62,111 nt of DNA from Limisphaerales bacterium (GCA_024761205.1 JAMASS010000030.1:1-62111), one strand, 5' to 3'. Positions 37,691 to 45,289 are shown, counted from the stretch's first letter. Notes: generated by a model from the sequence alone, not told the origin. Program-made: numbers and translations.

Positions 37691-38302
37691 GTGGCAAGCG
37701 AGCGATTGTATGCCTTTTACGACCCGCCCTCCCGGCGGATGAAGGTGGCTTCTGTTCCGTATTCATCGGACAAAAGTGATTTCTACCACCGGGGGCGGGT
37801 GTATCGTCGTAAACCGTTTTGTGATGAGGTCGAGTTGGTCCGCTCGAAAGACAATAAAATCATCGGTTTCGGCTTTCACTATTTGGAGCTCGAACCCTGG
37901 TTTTGTCCGGCGTTCAACGCCCGCAACGCCGTGCTGGAGGGGCATCGCAATGATGTGTACTTGCATCCGGGCGAGACCTACAGCTCACTACAGCAACAGA
38001 GCAGAAAATATCCGACGATTTACGATATTTACTGGTATCTGACTGAGACCTGGGAGGAGTTCGAAGAGCGAGTGAGCCTGACAGGGAAGCCGTTAGCCGA
38101 CCCGCTCGACCAATACGTTTGGGCTGATTATCCCTTGTATATTTCGGAGGGTGTTTCGGACAAGGGCGGGCATAGCGACGATTGCATAATTGATGTTGAT
38201 AACTACTCCAACAGCGGCTTTGGATTCGAGTTGGCCACGGAGAACATCCCGCAGCGCATCGACGCCCAAACCTTCCGCCCGCCGTCGCCCGAAACCCCAT
38301 GA
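37691..38302 (+). CDS. Hypothetical protein, paralogue of 42036
   Basis: 203 residues from a GTG with a good ribosome-binding site (GAAGGAGAGACA). Family unknown. Landmarks: LYAFYDPPSRRMKVASV, FYHRGRVYRRKPF, FNARNAVLEGHRNDVYL, YWYLTETWEEFEERV and EGVSDKGGHSDDC. A broken paralogue at 42036-42655 keeps these motifs in the same order, so the gene was duplicated together with its 3' flank. Predicted soluble and acidic; no signal peptide or membrane segment. Confidence 0.65.
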   Translation: MASERLYAFYDPPSRRMKVASVPYSSDKSDFYHRGRVYRRKPFCDEVELVRSKDNKIIGFGFHYLELEPWFCPAFNARNAVLEGHRNDVYLHPGETYSSLQQQSRKYPTIYDIYWYLTETWEEFEERVSLTGKPLADPLDQYVWADYPLYISEGVSDKGGHSDDCIIDVDNYSNSGFGFELATENIPQRIDAQTFRPPSPETP

Positions 38303-38304
38303 AC

Positions 38305-38352
38305 ATCCTTCGAATCAATCAGGAGTTCGGGGCGCAGGCCCTGGCCACCGTC
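38305..38352 (+). repeat. 'QEFGAQ' repeat, copy 2 (truncated)
   Basis: Reads INQEFGAQALAT before running into the 5' part of gene A. It provides the left joint of the A/B array. Confidence 0.65.
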
Positions 38353-38374
38353 GGCTCTGTCCGACGGCGAAAAC

Positions 38375-38776
38375 GTGAACCAGCATCCCTACCGCCTCGT
38401 CATCCTCATAGGCTGCGAAACCGACGGAAAAGAGTGGTGCGGCGCCTTCGGCATCCCGCACGAAACCAGCACCGTAGTTGAGTATCAAGCACTGGGACGC
38501 AAACCCCGCGCCCTCGTGCTGTGGCAGAACACAATTTTAGTGCCTACTACTCAAGCACCATTTGGTTATGCAGATTTTGTTGATCACAGTAACCTCGCCA
38601 GCGATTTGGCGGTGTTATTTTCCAACTGGATGGGCAATGTCCCGCTAAATGTCTGCATGCAGCGCTTTCAAGCAGCGGCATTGAGCAGAGCCGGACTGGG
38701 AACCCGACCTGGTTTTGACGGAATGGAATCCTGGGTGATCTACGGTTGTGAAGATTTGACAAGGAACGGACCGTAG
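38375..38776 (+). CDS. Gene A: possible caspase/CHAT-like C-terminal half
   Basis: 133 residues from a GTG at 38375; the protein reading begins slightly upstream (LSDGEN), so the N-terminal part has probably been lost at the joint with the QEFGAQ repeat. The arrangement YRLVILIGCETDG ... WCGAFGIP ... PRALVLWQ ... LFSNWMGNVPLNVCM ... SWVIYGCEDL resembles the C-terminal half of caspase-fold/CHAT-like domains, where the nucleophile is the Cys of a hydrophobic-strand-GC motif (Cys14 here); the His-containing half is missing. This is a tentative fold call. Its last 15-50 codons recur six more times downstream, each in front of a small membrane protein gene. Confidence 0.5.
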   Translation: MNQHPYRLVILIGCETDGKEWCGAFGIPHETSTVVEYQALGRKPRALVLWQNTILVPTTQAPFGYADFVDHSNLASDLAVLFSNWMGNVPLNVCMQRFQAAALSRAGLGTRPGFDGMESWVIYGCEDLTRNGP

Positions 38777-38795
38777 TATAGTGAAAGGAACAACT

Positions 38796-39068
38796 ATGAA
38801 TTGCGATGCAAACAGGTGTCTTACATGGGCTTGGGTAGCCTTATGTATTTATGTTCCATACGCCACTTTTTTTGTGCCAATGGGTAATGCTCCAAGAATC
38901 AAAGAAATAGTATTTGTTTCTATTTCATTATTCTTTCTATTTAATATTTTAGCGTGTTCATTACAAACTGTAAGAATAGAAGTCAGATTTAAAAAAACTG
39001 TTGGATTGTTATTATTTGTTTTTGTGCTGCTGAATTTAGTAAGTCTCCTCCACTGGGTATTGCAGTGA
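38796..39068 (+). CDS. Gene B1: small multi-spanning membrane protein
   Basis: Ninety residues with three hydrophobic segments (WAWVALCIYVPYATFFV; EIVFVSISLFFLFNILACSL; VGLLLFVFVLLNLVSLLHWV). AAAGGA lies six bases before the ATG. It follows the stop of gene A by 19 bases. It differs from B2-B5 in lacking the LLPVxxWG motif. By position it is the presumed partner of A. Confidence 0.65.
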   Translation: MNCDANRCLTWAWVALCIYVPYATFFVPMGNAPRIKEIVFVSISLFFLFNILACSLQTVRIEVRFKKTVGLLLFVFVLLNLVSLLHWVLQ

Positions 39069-39138
39069 CTGTCCATTTAAAAAGACGGGCAGTTGGAAAA
39101 TTTATGGCTGCCAGGACTTGCGAAGAAACAGCCCTTAA
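39069..39138 (+). pseudogene. A-tip 2 (fragment of gene A 3' end)
   Basis: The last codons of an A copy, GSWKIYGCQDLRRNSP then TAA at 39136. It begins abruptly after B1. Twenty bases separate it from the start of B2. Confidence 0.75.
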
Positions 39139-39158
39139 ACTGCGAATAGAAAGAAACA

Positions 39159-39467
39159 GTGAAACGGAATTATAAGGAATACTTCTGTGGCTCCCGGTGG
39201 GGAAGCATTCGGACTCGCTTGGTTGTCGCGCTGATCATTTGGGTTTATGGAGGAATAATTCTCGGCAGTAGGTTGCACCGTCATCCCTCTCCCTTGGAGC
39301 GTTTCATAGAGATAATTGAGACTGTTGTTTTTCATGCCATTCCTCTTTTTTTGCTTCCCGTCATGATTTGGGGAACCCGCTGGGAAAAGATAGCCGCTTG
39401 GTTGTTGTCGTTTCTCCCATTAGCCAACCTATTTGTCTATCTGACGATGTTATTGGGCATCGGCTAA
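39159..39467 (+). CDS. Gene B2: small membrane protein
   Basis: 102 residues from a GTG (MKRNYKEYFCGSRWG). Three hydrophobic segments: LVVALIIWVYGGIILG, IETVVFHAIPLFLLPVMIW and IAAWLLSFLPLANLFVYL. The second half is almost identical to B3 at DNA level (about 39310-39467 versus 39800-39959), so the two are recent duplicates that have diverged at their N-termini. Confidence 0.7.
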   Translation: MKRNYKEYFCGSRWGSIRTRLVVALIIWVYGGIILGSRLHRHPSPLERFIEIIETVVFHAIPLFLLPVMIWGTRWEKIAAWLLSFLPLANLFVYLTMLLGIG

Positions 39468-39469
39468 AC

Positions 39470-39629
39470 GTGTTTTCTTCTCCAATTGGATACAGAACAA
39501 ACCGTTGAATGAATATCTGCGTTTGTTGGCAAAGCACTGGAAGGAAGTGTTCTCGGGGTAGACAGGTTCTGGGGAATGCAAAATTACACAATTTATGGCT
39601 GCCAAGACTTGAGAAGAAACAGCCCTTAA
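39470..39629 (+). pseudogene. A-tip 3
   Basis: Begins immediately after B2 with VFFSNWIQNKPLNEYLRLL (compare LFSNWMGNVPLNVCM of gene A), hits a stop, and resumes in another frame as NYTIYGCQDLRRNSP with TAA at 39627. Broken by a frameshift, so only a remnant of about 50 codons of A. Confidence 0.75.
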
Positions 39630-39650
39630 ACTGCATGTGGAAGAAAAACG

Positions 39651-39959
39651 ATGACATGGGATTACAAAAAATACTTTTATTGCAGACAGTTCGGTAACCC
39701 AGGGTTTCGACTGGCAGTTGCACTGATAATTTTGGTTTATTCTGCATTCTTTGCCGATGGAGGAATGGACCACCATCCCACTCTTTGGCTATCTTTTCGA
39801 AGGATAATTGAGACTGTTGTTTTTCATGCCATTCCTCTTTTTTTGCTTCCCGTCATGATTTGGGGAACCCGCTGGGAAAAAATAGCCGCTTGGTTGTTGT
39901 CGTTTCTCCCATTAGCCAACCTGTTTGTCTATCTGACGAAGTTATTGGGCATCGGCTAA
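39651..39959 (+). CDS. Gene B3: small membrane protein
   Basis: 102 residues (MTWDYKKYFYCRQFGN) with three hydrophobic segments, the last two nearly identical to B2 (AIPLFLLPVMIWGTRWEKIA). Starts 21 bases after A-tip 3. Confidence 0.7.
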   Translation: MTWDYKKYFYCRQFGNPGFRLAVALIILVYSAFFADGGMDHHPTLWLSFRRIIETVVFHAIPLFLLPVMIWGTRWEKIAAWLLSFLPLANLFVYLTKLLGIG

Positions 39960-39961
39960 TT

Positions 39962-40121
39962 GACTGCCTTGACCGTTTTCCAGCAGCAACTAGATGGCGA
40001 ACCAGCCCCTGAACGAATGTATGTACTTGTTCACCGAGAAGGCGCGTTGGAGCATGGGTTCAGGGAAATGGACACTTGGAAGATTTACGGCTGCGAGGAC
40101 TTGAGAAGAAACGGCCCATAA
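39962..40121 (+). pseudogene. A-tip 4
   Basis: Reads SN then TAG (TGG to TAG) then MANQPLNECMYLF, shifts frame, and ends MDTWKIYGCEDLRRNGP with TAA at 40119. Same portion of A as tip 3, also inactivated. Confidence 0.75.
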
Positions 40122-40140
40122 CCGAAAGCGGAGGCAACTG

Positions 40141-40452
40141 ATGCAGGAGGTGAAGAGAACTGTGAAAATCTTGGACAAGGCTGGTTTTATCGGGAGACGC
40201 TTCAATCGTCCGATATGGCGCTTCTCTTGGGTGCTACTAAGCTATCTATTACTTGCTTCTAATCCCGCTCTCAGCCCGAGAGACTTTTATGATGTGATAT
40301 TAGATGTTTTGTTTTTCACCATTCCGATGGTCATGCTTCCCGTCATGGTGTGGGGAAAACTTTGGCAAAAAGTTGTGGCTTGGTTGCTGTCCGCCCTGCC
40401 CCTTGGGGTGCTGTTGGTGATGATTATCGAGTATTTCTTCGGACCTATTTAA
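40141..40452 (+). CDS. Gene B4: small membrane protein
   Basis: 103 residues with GGAGG upstream. Hydrophobic segments FSWVLLSYLLLASNP, LDVLFFTIPMVMLPVMVW and VVAWLLSALPLGVLLVMIIE. Shares the MLPVMVWGKLWQKVVAWLLS motif with B2/B3 but is otherwise clearly diverged. Confidence 0.7.
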   Translation: MQEVKRTVKILDKAGFIGRRFNRPIWRFSWVLLSYLLLASNPALSPRDFYDVILDVLFFTIPMVMLPVMVWGKLWQKVVAWLLSALPLGVLLVMIIEYFFGPI

Positions 40453-40474
40453 TCCAACCGCCTTTTCCCCTGCG

Positions 40475-40514
40475 CCCGCTTCGCCCGCCTTTGGCGGACG
40501 GAGCGGGTTTTTTG
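40475..40514 (+). terminator. Intrinsic terminator (GC-hairpin family, member 3)
   Basis: A 15-position stem with one mismatch (CCCGCTTCGCCCGCC with GGCGGACGGAGCGGG), three-base loop, then TTTTTTG. It lies between B4 and A-tip 5. It is followed by TTTGTTGCCGACGGGATGGA, the same sequence that follows the terminator at 41024. Confidence 0.85.
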
Positions 40515-40529
40515 TTTGTTGCCGACGGG

Positions 40530-40604
40530 ATGGATAGCTTTAACATTTACGGCTGCCGGGACCTGAGGCGGACCGACCCTCCACCCCTTCCCGACGCGCC
40601 CTGA
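40530..40604 (+). pseudogene. A-tip 5
   Basis: MDSFNIYGCRDLRRTDPPPL, stop at 40602-40604. Only the last codons of A remain, directly after the terminator; the end is altered by a small insertion compared with the other tips. Confidence 0.7.
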
Positions 40605-40628
40605 CCCTAAGAGAAAGGACCGGAGAAA

Positions 40629-40964
40629 ATGGACAGGAACAAAATCAGACACTACTTCATTTCAAATCAGTCCGCTTTGAACACGCGGATGAAGGTGGCC
40701 AAGTGGCTCTTTGTGGGCACTTACATAACTATTCTTCTTTATCTATTATGTGTTCCTGCTACTACCGGAATGGAACGTGTAGAGGCATTGGCCGGGTTTT
40801 TCATTACGGTTTTGTTGATCTCACTCTCTGTCATATTGCTTCCGTTGGCTGTGTGGGGCAGTAGCTGGTGGGAGCAAAGGATTCCGGGACTGCTGGGAGC
40901 GGGATTCTTGTTGTTTGTTTTATTGATGGTCGTCCTTAATTTATTGGACCGTGCCGCAGGTTAG
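40629..40964 (+). CDS. Gene B5: small membrane protein
   Basis: 111 residues (MDRNKIRHYFISNQSALNTR) with CGGAGA ahead of the ATG. Hydrophobic segments WLFVGTYITILLYLLCV, AGFFITVLLISLSVILLPLAVW and LLGAGFLLFVLLMVVLNLL. Keeps the LLPLAVWG motif. Starts 24 bases after tip 5. Confidence 0.7.
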   Translation: MDRNKIRHYFISNQSALNTRMKVAKWLFVGTYITILLYLLCVPATTGMERVEALAGFFITVLLISLSVILLPLAVWGSSWWEQRIPGLLGAGFLLFVLLMVVLNLLDRAAG

Positions 40965-41023
40965 CGGGGCGTCAGGCGGCATCGGCTGAGGGCTGGCCTT
41001 GCGGCAACCGCCTTTTTTCTGCG

Positions 41024-41054
41024 CCCGCCTCGGTTTTTCCGGGGCGGGTTTTTG
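41024..41054 (+). terminator. Intrinsic terminator (GC-hairpin family, member 4)
   Basis: Ten-base-pair stem CCCGCCTCGG with CCGGGGCGGG (one G-T pair) around TTTTT, followed by TTTTTG. Directly precedes A-tip 6. Confidence 0.82.
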
Positions 41055-41069
41055 TTTGTTGCCGACGGG

Positions 41070-41123
41070 ATGGAAAGCCGGCACATTTACGATCGCCAGG
41101 ACTTGAGGAGGAGTGGTCCGTAA
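41070..41123 (+). pseudogene. A-tip 6
   Basis: MESRHIYDRQDLRRSGP then TAA at 41121. The most diverged tip: the usual YGC has become YDR. Confidence 0.65.
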
Positions 41124-41142
41124 ATTAAGAAAAGGCTGCGGA

Positions 41143-41460
41143 ATGAAATTGAAGCGACTTTATGGAAAGAAACCGCTGGAAGCTGTCAACGCAAATTGGA
41201 GGCTGATATGGGCGGTCGTGGTGTTTTGGGGGCAGTTTCCACTTGTCTCTTTGATTGCTCCCGGGTTCAGTCGCAGTCATGCGCCAGTGCATCAAAACAT
41301 ATCGGGCATGTTGATTCATGTTTCCTGCACGGTGTTTGCTGTAGTTGTCCTAATTCCCGTAGTCCGTCACGGCAAGCAGTGGCAAAAACTGGCGACGTTA
41401 TTTATACTGCTTTCCTTTGGGTTGATTCCAATTTTGGTATCAATCTTGATGAACCTTTGA
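41143..41460 (+). CDS. Gene B6: small membrane protein
   Basis: 105 residues (MKLKRLYGKKPLEAVNANWR) with AAGG upstream. Hydrophobic segments LIWAVVVFWGQFPLVSLIA, GMLIHVSCTVFAVVVLIPVV and LATLFILLSFGLIPILVSIL. Its N-terminus is repeated in the B8 fragment at 41901. Starts 19 bases after tip 6. Confidence 0.65.
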   Translation: MKLKRLYGKKPLEAVNANWRLIWAVVVFWGQFPLVSLIAPGFSRSHAPVHQNISGMLIHVSCTVFAVVVLIPVVRHGKQWQKLATLFILLSFGLIPILVSILMNL

Positions 41461-41463
41461 CTG

Positions 41464-41723
41464 TTTTCCTTTCCCAGCCAGCTTTAGCCCACGCTTGCGG
41501 CGGTTTTCGGGGACCTTCCCCTTGTTTGGCGGCGTTGGAATTGAATTTCCGCCTGGTTCGAGAAGAAGTAATTACGCCAGCTTCGATATTTTCGATCCCG
41601 TTGATTCTGCTTCCTGTTGCAGTTTGGGGGGCATGCTAGCAAAGGCTCGCAGCGTTAGCGATGTCTGTCATCCCGCTATCCGGCGTACTCATACATTTGA
41701 TGATTTTATTGGGCATTGCCTAA
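41464..41723 (+). pseudogene. B7: broken small membrane protein gene
   Basis: In one frame IPLILLPVAVWGAC, then TAG, then LAALAMSVIPLSGVLIHLMI followed by LLGIA and TAA. This is the C-terminal half of a B gene of the B2/B3 type with a nonsense mutation. No A-tip separates it from B6, so a deletion has probably fused two units. Confidence 0.7.
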
Positions 41724-41729
41724 TTGATT

Positions 41730-41879
41730 GCCTTGACTTTTTCATCCGACAGAATGCTGAACCGGCCTCTGAACGAATGCATGCGGAGATTTTCAGACAC
41801 CGCTGTAAGTGCTGGCTTTGAGGGAACGGATTCTTGGGTAATCTACGAGTGTAAAGATCTTCGCAGAAATGGCCCGTAA
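41730..41879 (+). pseudogene. A-tip 7
   Basis: After a frameshifted beginning (DFFIRQ), reads MLNRPLNECMRRFSDTAVS and GFEGTDSWVIYECKDLRRNG, ending P and TAA at 41877-41879. The best preserved downstream tip (about 41 codons from 41754). Confidence 0.75.
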
Positions 41880-41900
41880 AAGCTGAGGAAAGGTTAGGGA

Positions 41901-41990
41901 ATGAAACGATTTTGTTCGAAAAATCCGCTGGAGGCGATCAACGCAAATTGGAGGCCCGTATAGGTAGTCATGATATATTGTCGCTATTTC
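41901..41990 (+). pseudogene. B8: 5' fragment of a small membrane protein gene
   Basis: MKRFCSKNPLEAINANWRPV then TAG; compare B6 MKLKRLYGKKPLEAVNANWR. The gene is cut off after about 30 codons where the second copy of the 'FYDP' paralogue begins. This is the right joint of the array. Confidence 0.75.
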
Positions 41991-42035
41991 CCAATCATTT
42001 AGTCACCGTACCGGAGGAAAGTAATTATAGAAGAC

Positions 42036-42655
42036 TTGGTGGCATTTTACGATCCGCTGTCCCGGCTGATGAAAGCGGCGGATATTTCGTCGCCCAAGGG
42101 ATGCTTCTACCATCGGGGGCGGGTGTATCGTTCAAGCGATTATTTTGTCGAGCCTGATTACATTTGGTCGAAAGACAAGAAACTGATCGGTTTCGGGATT
42201 TCGTCTCTGGATATCAGACACGACGCTCAACCGCCCGAACTCTGGTTTCGTCCGGCGGTCAACGCCCGTAACGCTGTGATGGGGCGGGCAGCGCAACGAC
42301 CTGGCCCTGGACACCTACGCTGAACTGCGTGCCGGTGAGTGTGCTTACTGGTATCTCACCGAGACTTGGGAGGAATTCGAAGAGTGCCTGTGGGATAGGG
42401 GGATATATTCCAATTATTCGACCGACGGCGCAAGTGTTCCGGCCAATAGTTCTTATGTTCCGGCCAATAGCTCTTATGTTTGGGAGGGCGTTTCGGACAA
42501 GGGCAAACCTGAAGGCGACTGCATACTTTCGCTTGAGTGCTTTAGCAGCAAGTCCTGGATTCCGAGCCAGCCACGGAGAACATCCCGCATCGCATCGCCG
42601 CCCGCACCTTCCGCCCGCCGCCCGCCCAAAACCTCATGAACGCCGTTCGAATCAA
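42036..42655 (+). pseudogene. Broken paralogue of the 37691 gene
   Basis: Starts MVAFYDPLSRLMKAADIS, FYHRGRVYRSSD, LIGFGISSLDI, VNARNAVMG, then a frameshift near 42283 leads to QRNDLALDTYAELRAG, YWYLTETWEEFEECLW and WEGVSDKGKPEGDC. A 21-base tandem duplication (TATGTTCCGGCCAATAGYTC) lies near 42451-42480. The 3' end again runs into ATENIP ... TFRPPP and the QEFGAQ repeat, as in the first copy. Confidence 0.75.
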
Positions 42656-42735
42656 TCAGGAGTTCGGGGCGCAGGCCTTGGCCACCGCCTGCGCCAATCT
42701 CGTGGGGGTGCGCTTCCCCGTCTGGCACGATGTCT
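42636..42735 (+). repeat. 'QEFGAQ' repeat, copy 3
   Basis: MNAVRINQEFGAQALATACA, NLVGVRFPVWHDV then TGA; after the stop the reading continues EALLRRAFSGVMPAFIQSGQ to about 42860, possibly the lost C-terminus of the parent protein. Family unknown. Confidence 0.65.
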
Positions 42736-42965
42736 GAGAAGCCCTGTTGCGACGGGCATTCTCCGGCGTGATGCCTGCTTTCATACAGAGCGGACAAATC
42801 TCATACTCCGGGTGGGCCGATGACTCCTCCGCATCCACAACAAAAAGCCGATGGCACGGGACATGAGCGCAGTTGATCAGATGGCGTGTTCGCTTCCCGC
42901 TGCGCTCGCATCGACATGTATGCCTACCCCTAGACAGCCTTTGTTCGAAAAATAAGTTCCCAATC

Positions 42966-43007
42966 CTCGGTTTGGCGCGGTTTTTGCTCGTACCAAACCG
43001 AGTTTTT
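42966..43007 (+). terminator. Perfect 10-bp hairpin with T-run before the prepilin gene
   Basis: CTCGGTTTGG (42966-42975) and CCAAACCGAG (42993-43002) pair perfectly around a 17-base loop and are followed by TTTTT. It lies 22 bases before the next ATG, so it either ends upstream transcription or sits in the 5' UTR of the prepilin-like gene and regulates it. Confidence 0.7.
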
Positions 43008-43029
43008 CTCTATAAACATCCTATTCGCT

Positions 43030-43950
43030 ATGAAAAATCGAGCCTTCACCCTGATCGAGCTGTTGGTGGTCATCGCCATCATCGCCATTCTCGCCTCCCT
43101 GCTGCTGCCCGCCCTGAGCCGGGCCAAGAGTGCGGCCAAACGCATCCACTGCGTGGGCAATCTCAAGCAGATCGGCACGGCCTTTCACCTCTACGCTACG
43201 GATTACGAAGGGCAATTCCCCCCTTACGCGCAGTCGGATCATGGTTTCGATCCTCGCTGGCGGGGCACGACCGACTATGCCAACGTCATGCGGCTGACCT
43301 GGCGTCTGCTGCTCTGGGACGCCTATCACGGGCGGGACACCAACGTCTGGCACTGCGCCGCCAACAGCCGGGGGAAGCTGCAAAAGGCCATGCGGCAATA
43401 TCAACAAGAACATCCGGAACGCTTCGGCCAATCGGACCTCTGGAAGGAATGGAGTTTCAGCTACGGACTGAACGTGGAAGGCTGCGCTTCAGATGGTATT
43501 CCTGGACACCTCATGCGCCCGCCGTGGTATGGGATAGGCAGCACGGGGCGGATTCTGCCCACCGGCCGCTCGGAGATGTCGATTCACAGCTGGTTCGAGA
43601 CGCTCAAGGAGAGCCGGATTCGGGCGCCGTCTGAACTGATCGCCGTGGGGGACAGAACAGCCTATTTTCGGAACCACAATTTCACTTACTTTTGGCGGGC
43701 CGGCCCGGACGAGATGAACGTCAATCCCTACGGATGGTCACGCCTGAGCATCAGCCGCCGGCACAATGGCCGGGTGAACATGCTGCTGGCGGACGGCCAC
43801 GTAGAGGCCGACACACTCTACAATTGGACAGTGCCTGTAGCGGAAAAACGCCGCCGCTGGAACTACGACAACCTGCAGCACCAAGACCTTTGGCAAGGAC
43901 GCACCCCCGCCAGTTGGAAGAACATGAAAGGCACGGACGAAGATTTCTAG
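43030..43950 (+). CDS. Type IV prepilin-like protein (H-X9-DG family)
   Basis: 306 residues with a class III signal peptide, MKNRA then [18 protein letters not shown]: prepilin peptidase would cut before Phe6 and methylate it, and Glu is at mature position 5. The -1 residue is Ala instead of the usual Gly. The soluble domain has [20 protein letters not shown] (about 37-56) and near the C-terminus [12 protein letters not shown], the H-X9-DG motif of the large pseudopilin-like families of Planctomycetes and Verrucomicrobiota. Likely exported and membrane-tethered; substrate unknown. No other pilus or secretion genes are nearby, as is usual for this family. Confidence 0.9.
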   Translation: MKNRAFTLIELLVVIAIIAILASLLLPALSRAKSAAKRIHCVGNLKQIGTAFHLYATDYEGQFPPYAQSDHGFDPRWRGTTDYANVMRLTWRLLLWDAYHGRDTNVWHCAANSRGKLQKAMRQYQQEHPERFGQSDLWKEWSFSYGLNVEGCASDGIPGHLMRPPWYGIGSTGRILPTGRSEMSIHSWFETLKESRIRAPSELIAVGDRTAYFRNHNFTYFWRAGPDEMNVNPYGWSRLSISRRHNGRVNMLLADGHVEADTLYNWTVPVAEKRRRWNYDNLQHQDLWQGRTPASWKNMKGTDEDF

Positions 43951-44233
43951 GCGCACCGGCGCGCCTTCCCCCTATGGAAACTCATTGACGCGCCCGCCGC
44001 CCCACCGTTGGCCCAAGATTCACCCCTTCGGGCAGCATAAAAGCAACCGAGCTTCGGCAGAAAGCGTTGGTGGCAGTTCTGGTAGCGGCAAACACGGGAA
44101 AGGAGCAAGAGTGAGTGGCGTAGTAACTAGCATTGCCCGTAATATTCGCCAACTTATGCTTTACTATTTTTCTTCTTCATAGTGGTCTCCAAAACAACCA
44201 AATTAGAAAAAGCGATCATCGCCAAACTGAAAA

Positions 44234-45289
44234 ATGAAGACTAAGATAAAATGCGCGCTGGCCTTGGGCATTTTCGTCCTCGCCGTCGCCGTCTTTCAAC
44301 GGTATGACGCGCACTATTTCATCATCCCGCCCAAGCCCAGCGAGGCCTCCCGCAAGGTGTTCGATCGGGAGCGGGCCGAGTGGCCCCCGGTCTCAACCTA
44401 CGAGCGGTTGATGGCCAAGGGAGACATTTTGGCTGCCCAAAAGGAGGCCAAGCGCCTGGCCAACTGGAAGAAGAACTTCCCCTGGAAACCCGCCACCGAC
44501 CCGAACGTGATCTTTGATCCCATGAAGCACGTTCTCTACAATGCGCCCCCGGGTTCCTACCTCCACCGCAGCAGCTTGGACAGCGCCATTGTGGAAAACC
44601 ATCCTCGGCTCAAGCGTTTCTTTCAGAACGAGGCGCGCTTTTCGGCACCCTTCGAGCAGATGTATCGCATCCTCGCGGAACACGACCGGGGCCACAACCC
44701 CGTCATCGCCGGCTGGCTCTTTGGATATCTCTGGGGGTATCAACGAGCGGCGCGCCATGACCCCGGCGATCCGATGATCGTGCCGGTGACGAGCGTCAGC
44801 ATTGATCCCGTAACCGGAGAGCAGGTAGAAACCACCTTCCAGCGAAGATGGAAAGCCGTGCGGAATCGCGACGGAACCGTCAGCACCTGGGGAGAGGAAG
44901 CCGATAGATACAAGAGATACATAATGTGGAACCTTACGAGTTCCGACTGGCTGAATCGGCGCTTTTCCACGGAGGCGGGTTACGCCGAGGCCGAGGGGCT
45001 GCGGGACCGGCTGATCGAGCAGGTCCAGGGAATGGACGCCATCCCGTATCCGAGCATCTACGGGCTGTCGCCGGAAGAGAAGGCGCTGGGCAAGACTTAC
45101 GACGAACTCATGAGCGAGGGGCATCCGGCGACAACGGAGGAACTGCTGGTGCCTTACGAGGGTTGGGCGGAGGACTTCGTCGCCTACGAAGCGGAACTCA
45201 TCCATATCGAAAAGAGTATTAGCCACCTCATTCCTAGTTCGATGCGGAGGACTTCGTCGCCTGCGAAGCGGAACTCATCTGGCAACTGA
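44234..45289 (+). CDS. Membrane-anchored hypothetical protein, paralogue of 35822, altered 3' end
   Basis: 351 residues with an N-terminal hydrophobic segment (IKCALALGIFVLAVAVF). Shares FDP, NEARFSAPFEQMYRILAEH, RGHNPVIAGW and LRDRLIEQV with the protein at 35822, and the LLVPYEGWAEDFVAYEAELI segment. At 45245-45280 the sequence GCGGAGGACTTCGTCGCCT and its neighbours repeat 45166-45201, and the frame then ends prematurely. The natural C-terminus is still readable downstream (45281-45534). The gene is therefore probably damaged by a local tandem duplication plus a stop; the truncated protein could still be made. Confidence 0.6.
   Translation: MKTKIKCALALGIFVLAVAVFQRYDAHYFIIPPKPSEASRKVFDRERAEWPPVSTYERLMAKGDILAAQKEAKRLANWKKNFPWKPATDPNVIFDPMKHVLYNAPPGSYLHRSSLDSAIVENHPRLKRFFQNEARFSAPFEQMYRILAEHDRGHNPVIAGWLFGYLWGYQRAARHDPGDPMIVPVTSVSIDPVTGEQVETTFQRRWKAVRNRDGTVSTWGEEADRYKRYIMWNLTSSDWLNRRFSTEAGYAEAEGLRDRLIEQVQGMDAIPYPSIYGLSPEEKALGKTYDELMSEGHPATTEELLVPYEGWAEDFVAYEAELIHIEKSISHLIPSSMRRTSSPAKRNSSGN

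Noticed and set aside
38375-41990. CRISPR-like array
   Set aside because: The repeated units are about 450-500 bases long, contain coding sequence and have variable length; there are no short regular repeats or spacers.
42656-42838. Minus-strand frame with CPLCMK zinc-ribbon-like motif
   Set aside because: Only one CxxC pair is present and the C-terminal half is antisense to the QEFGAQ repeat; too weak to call a gene.
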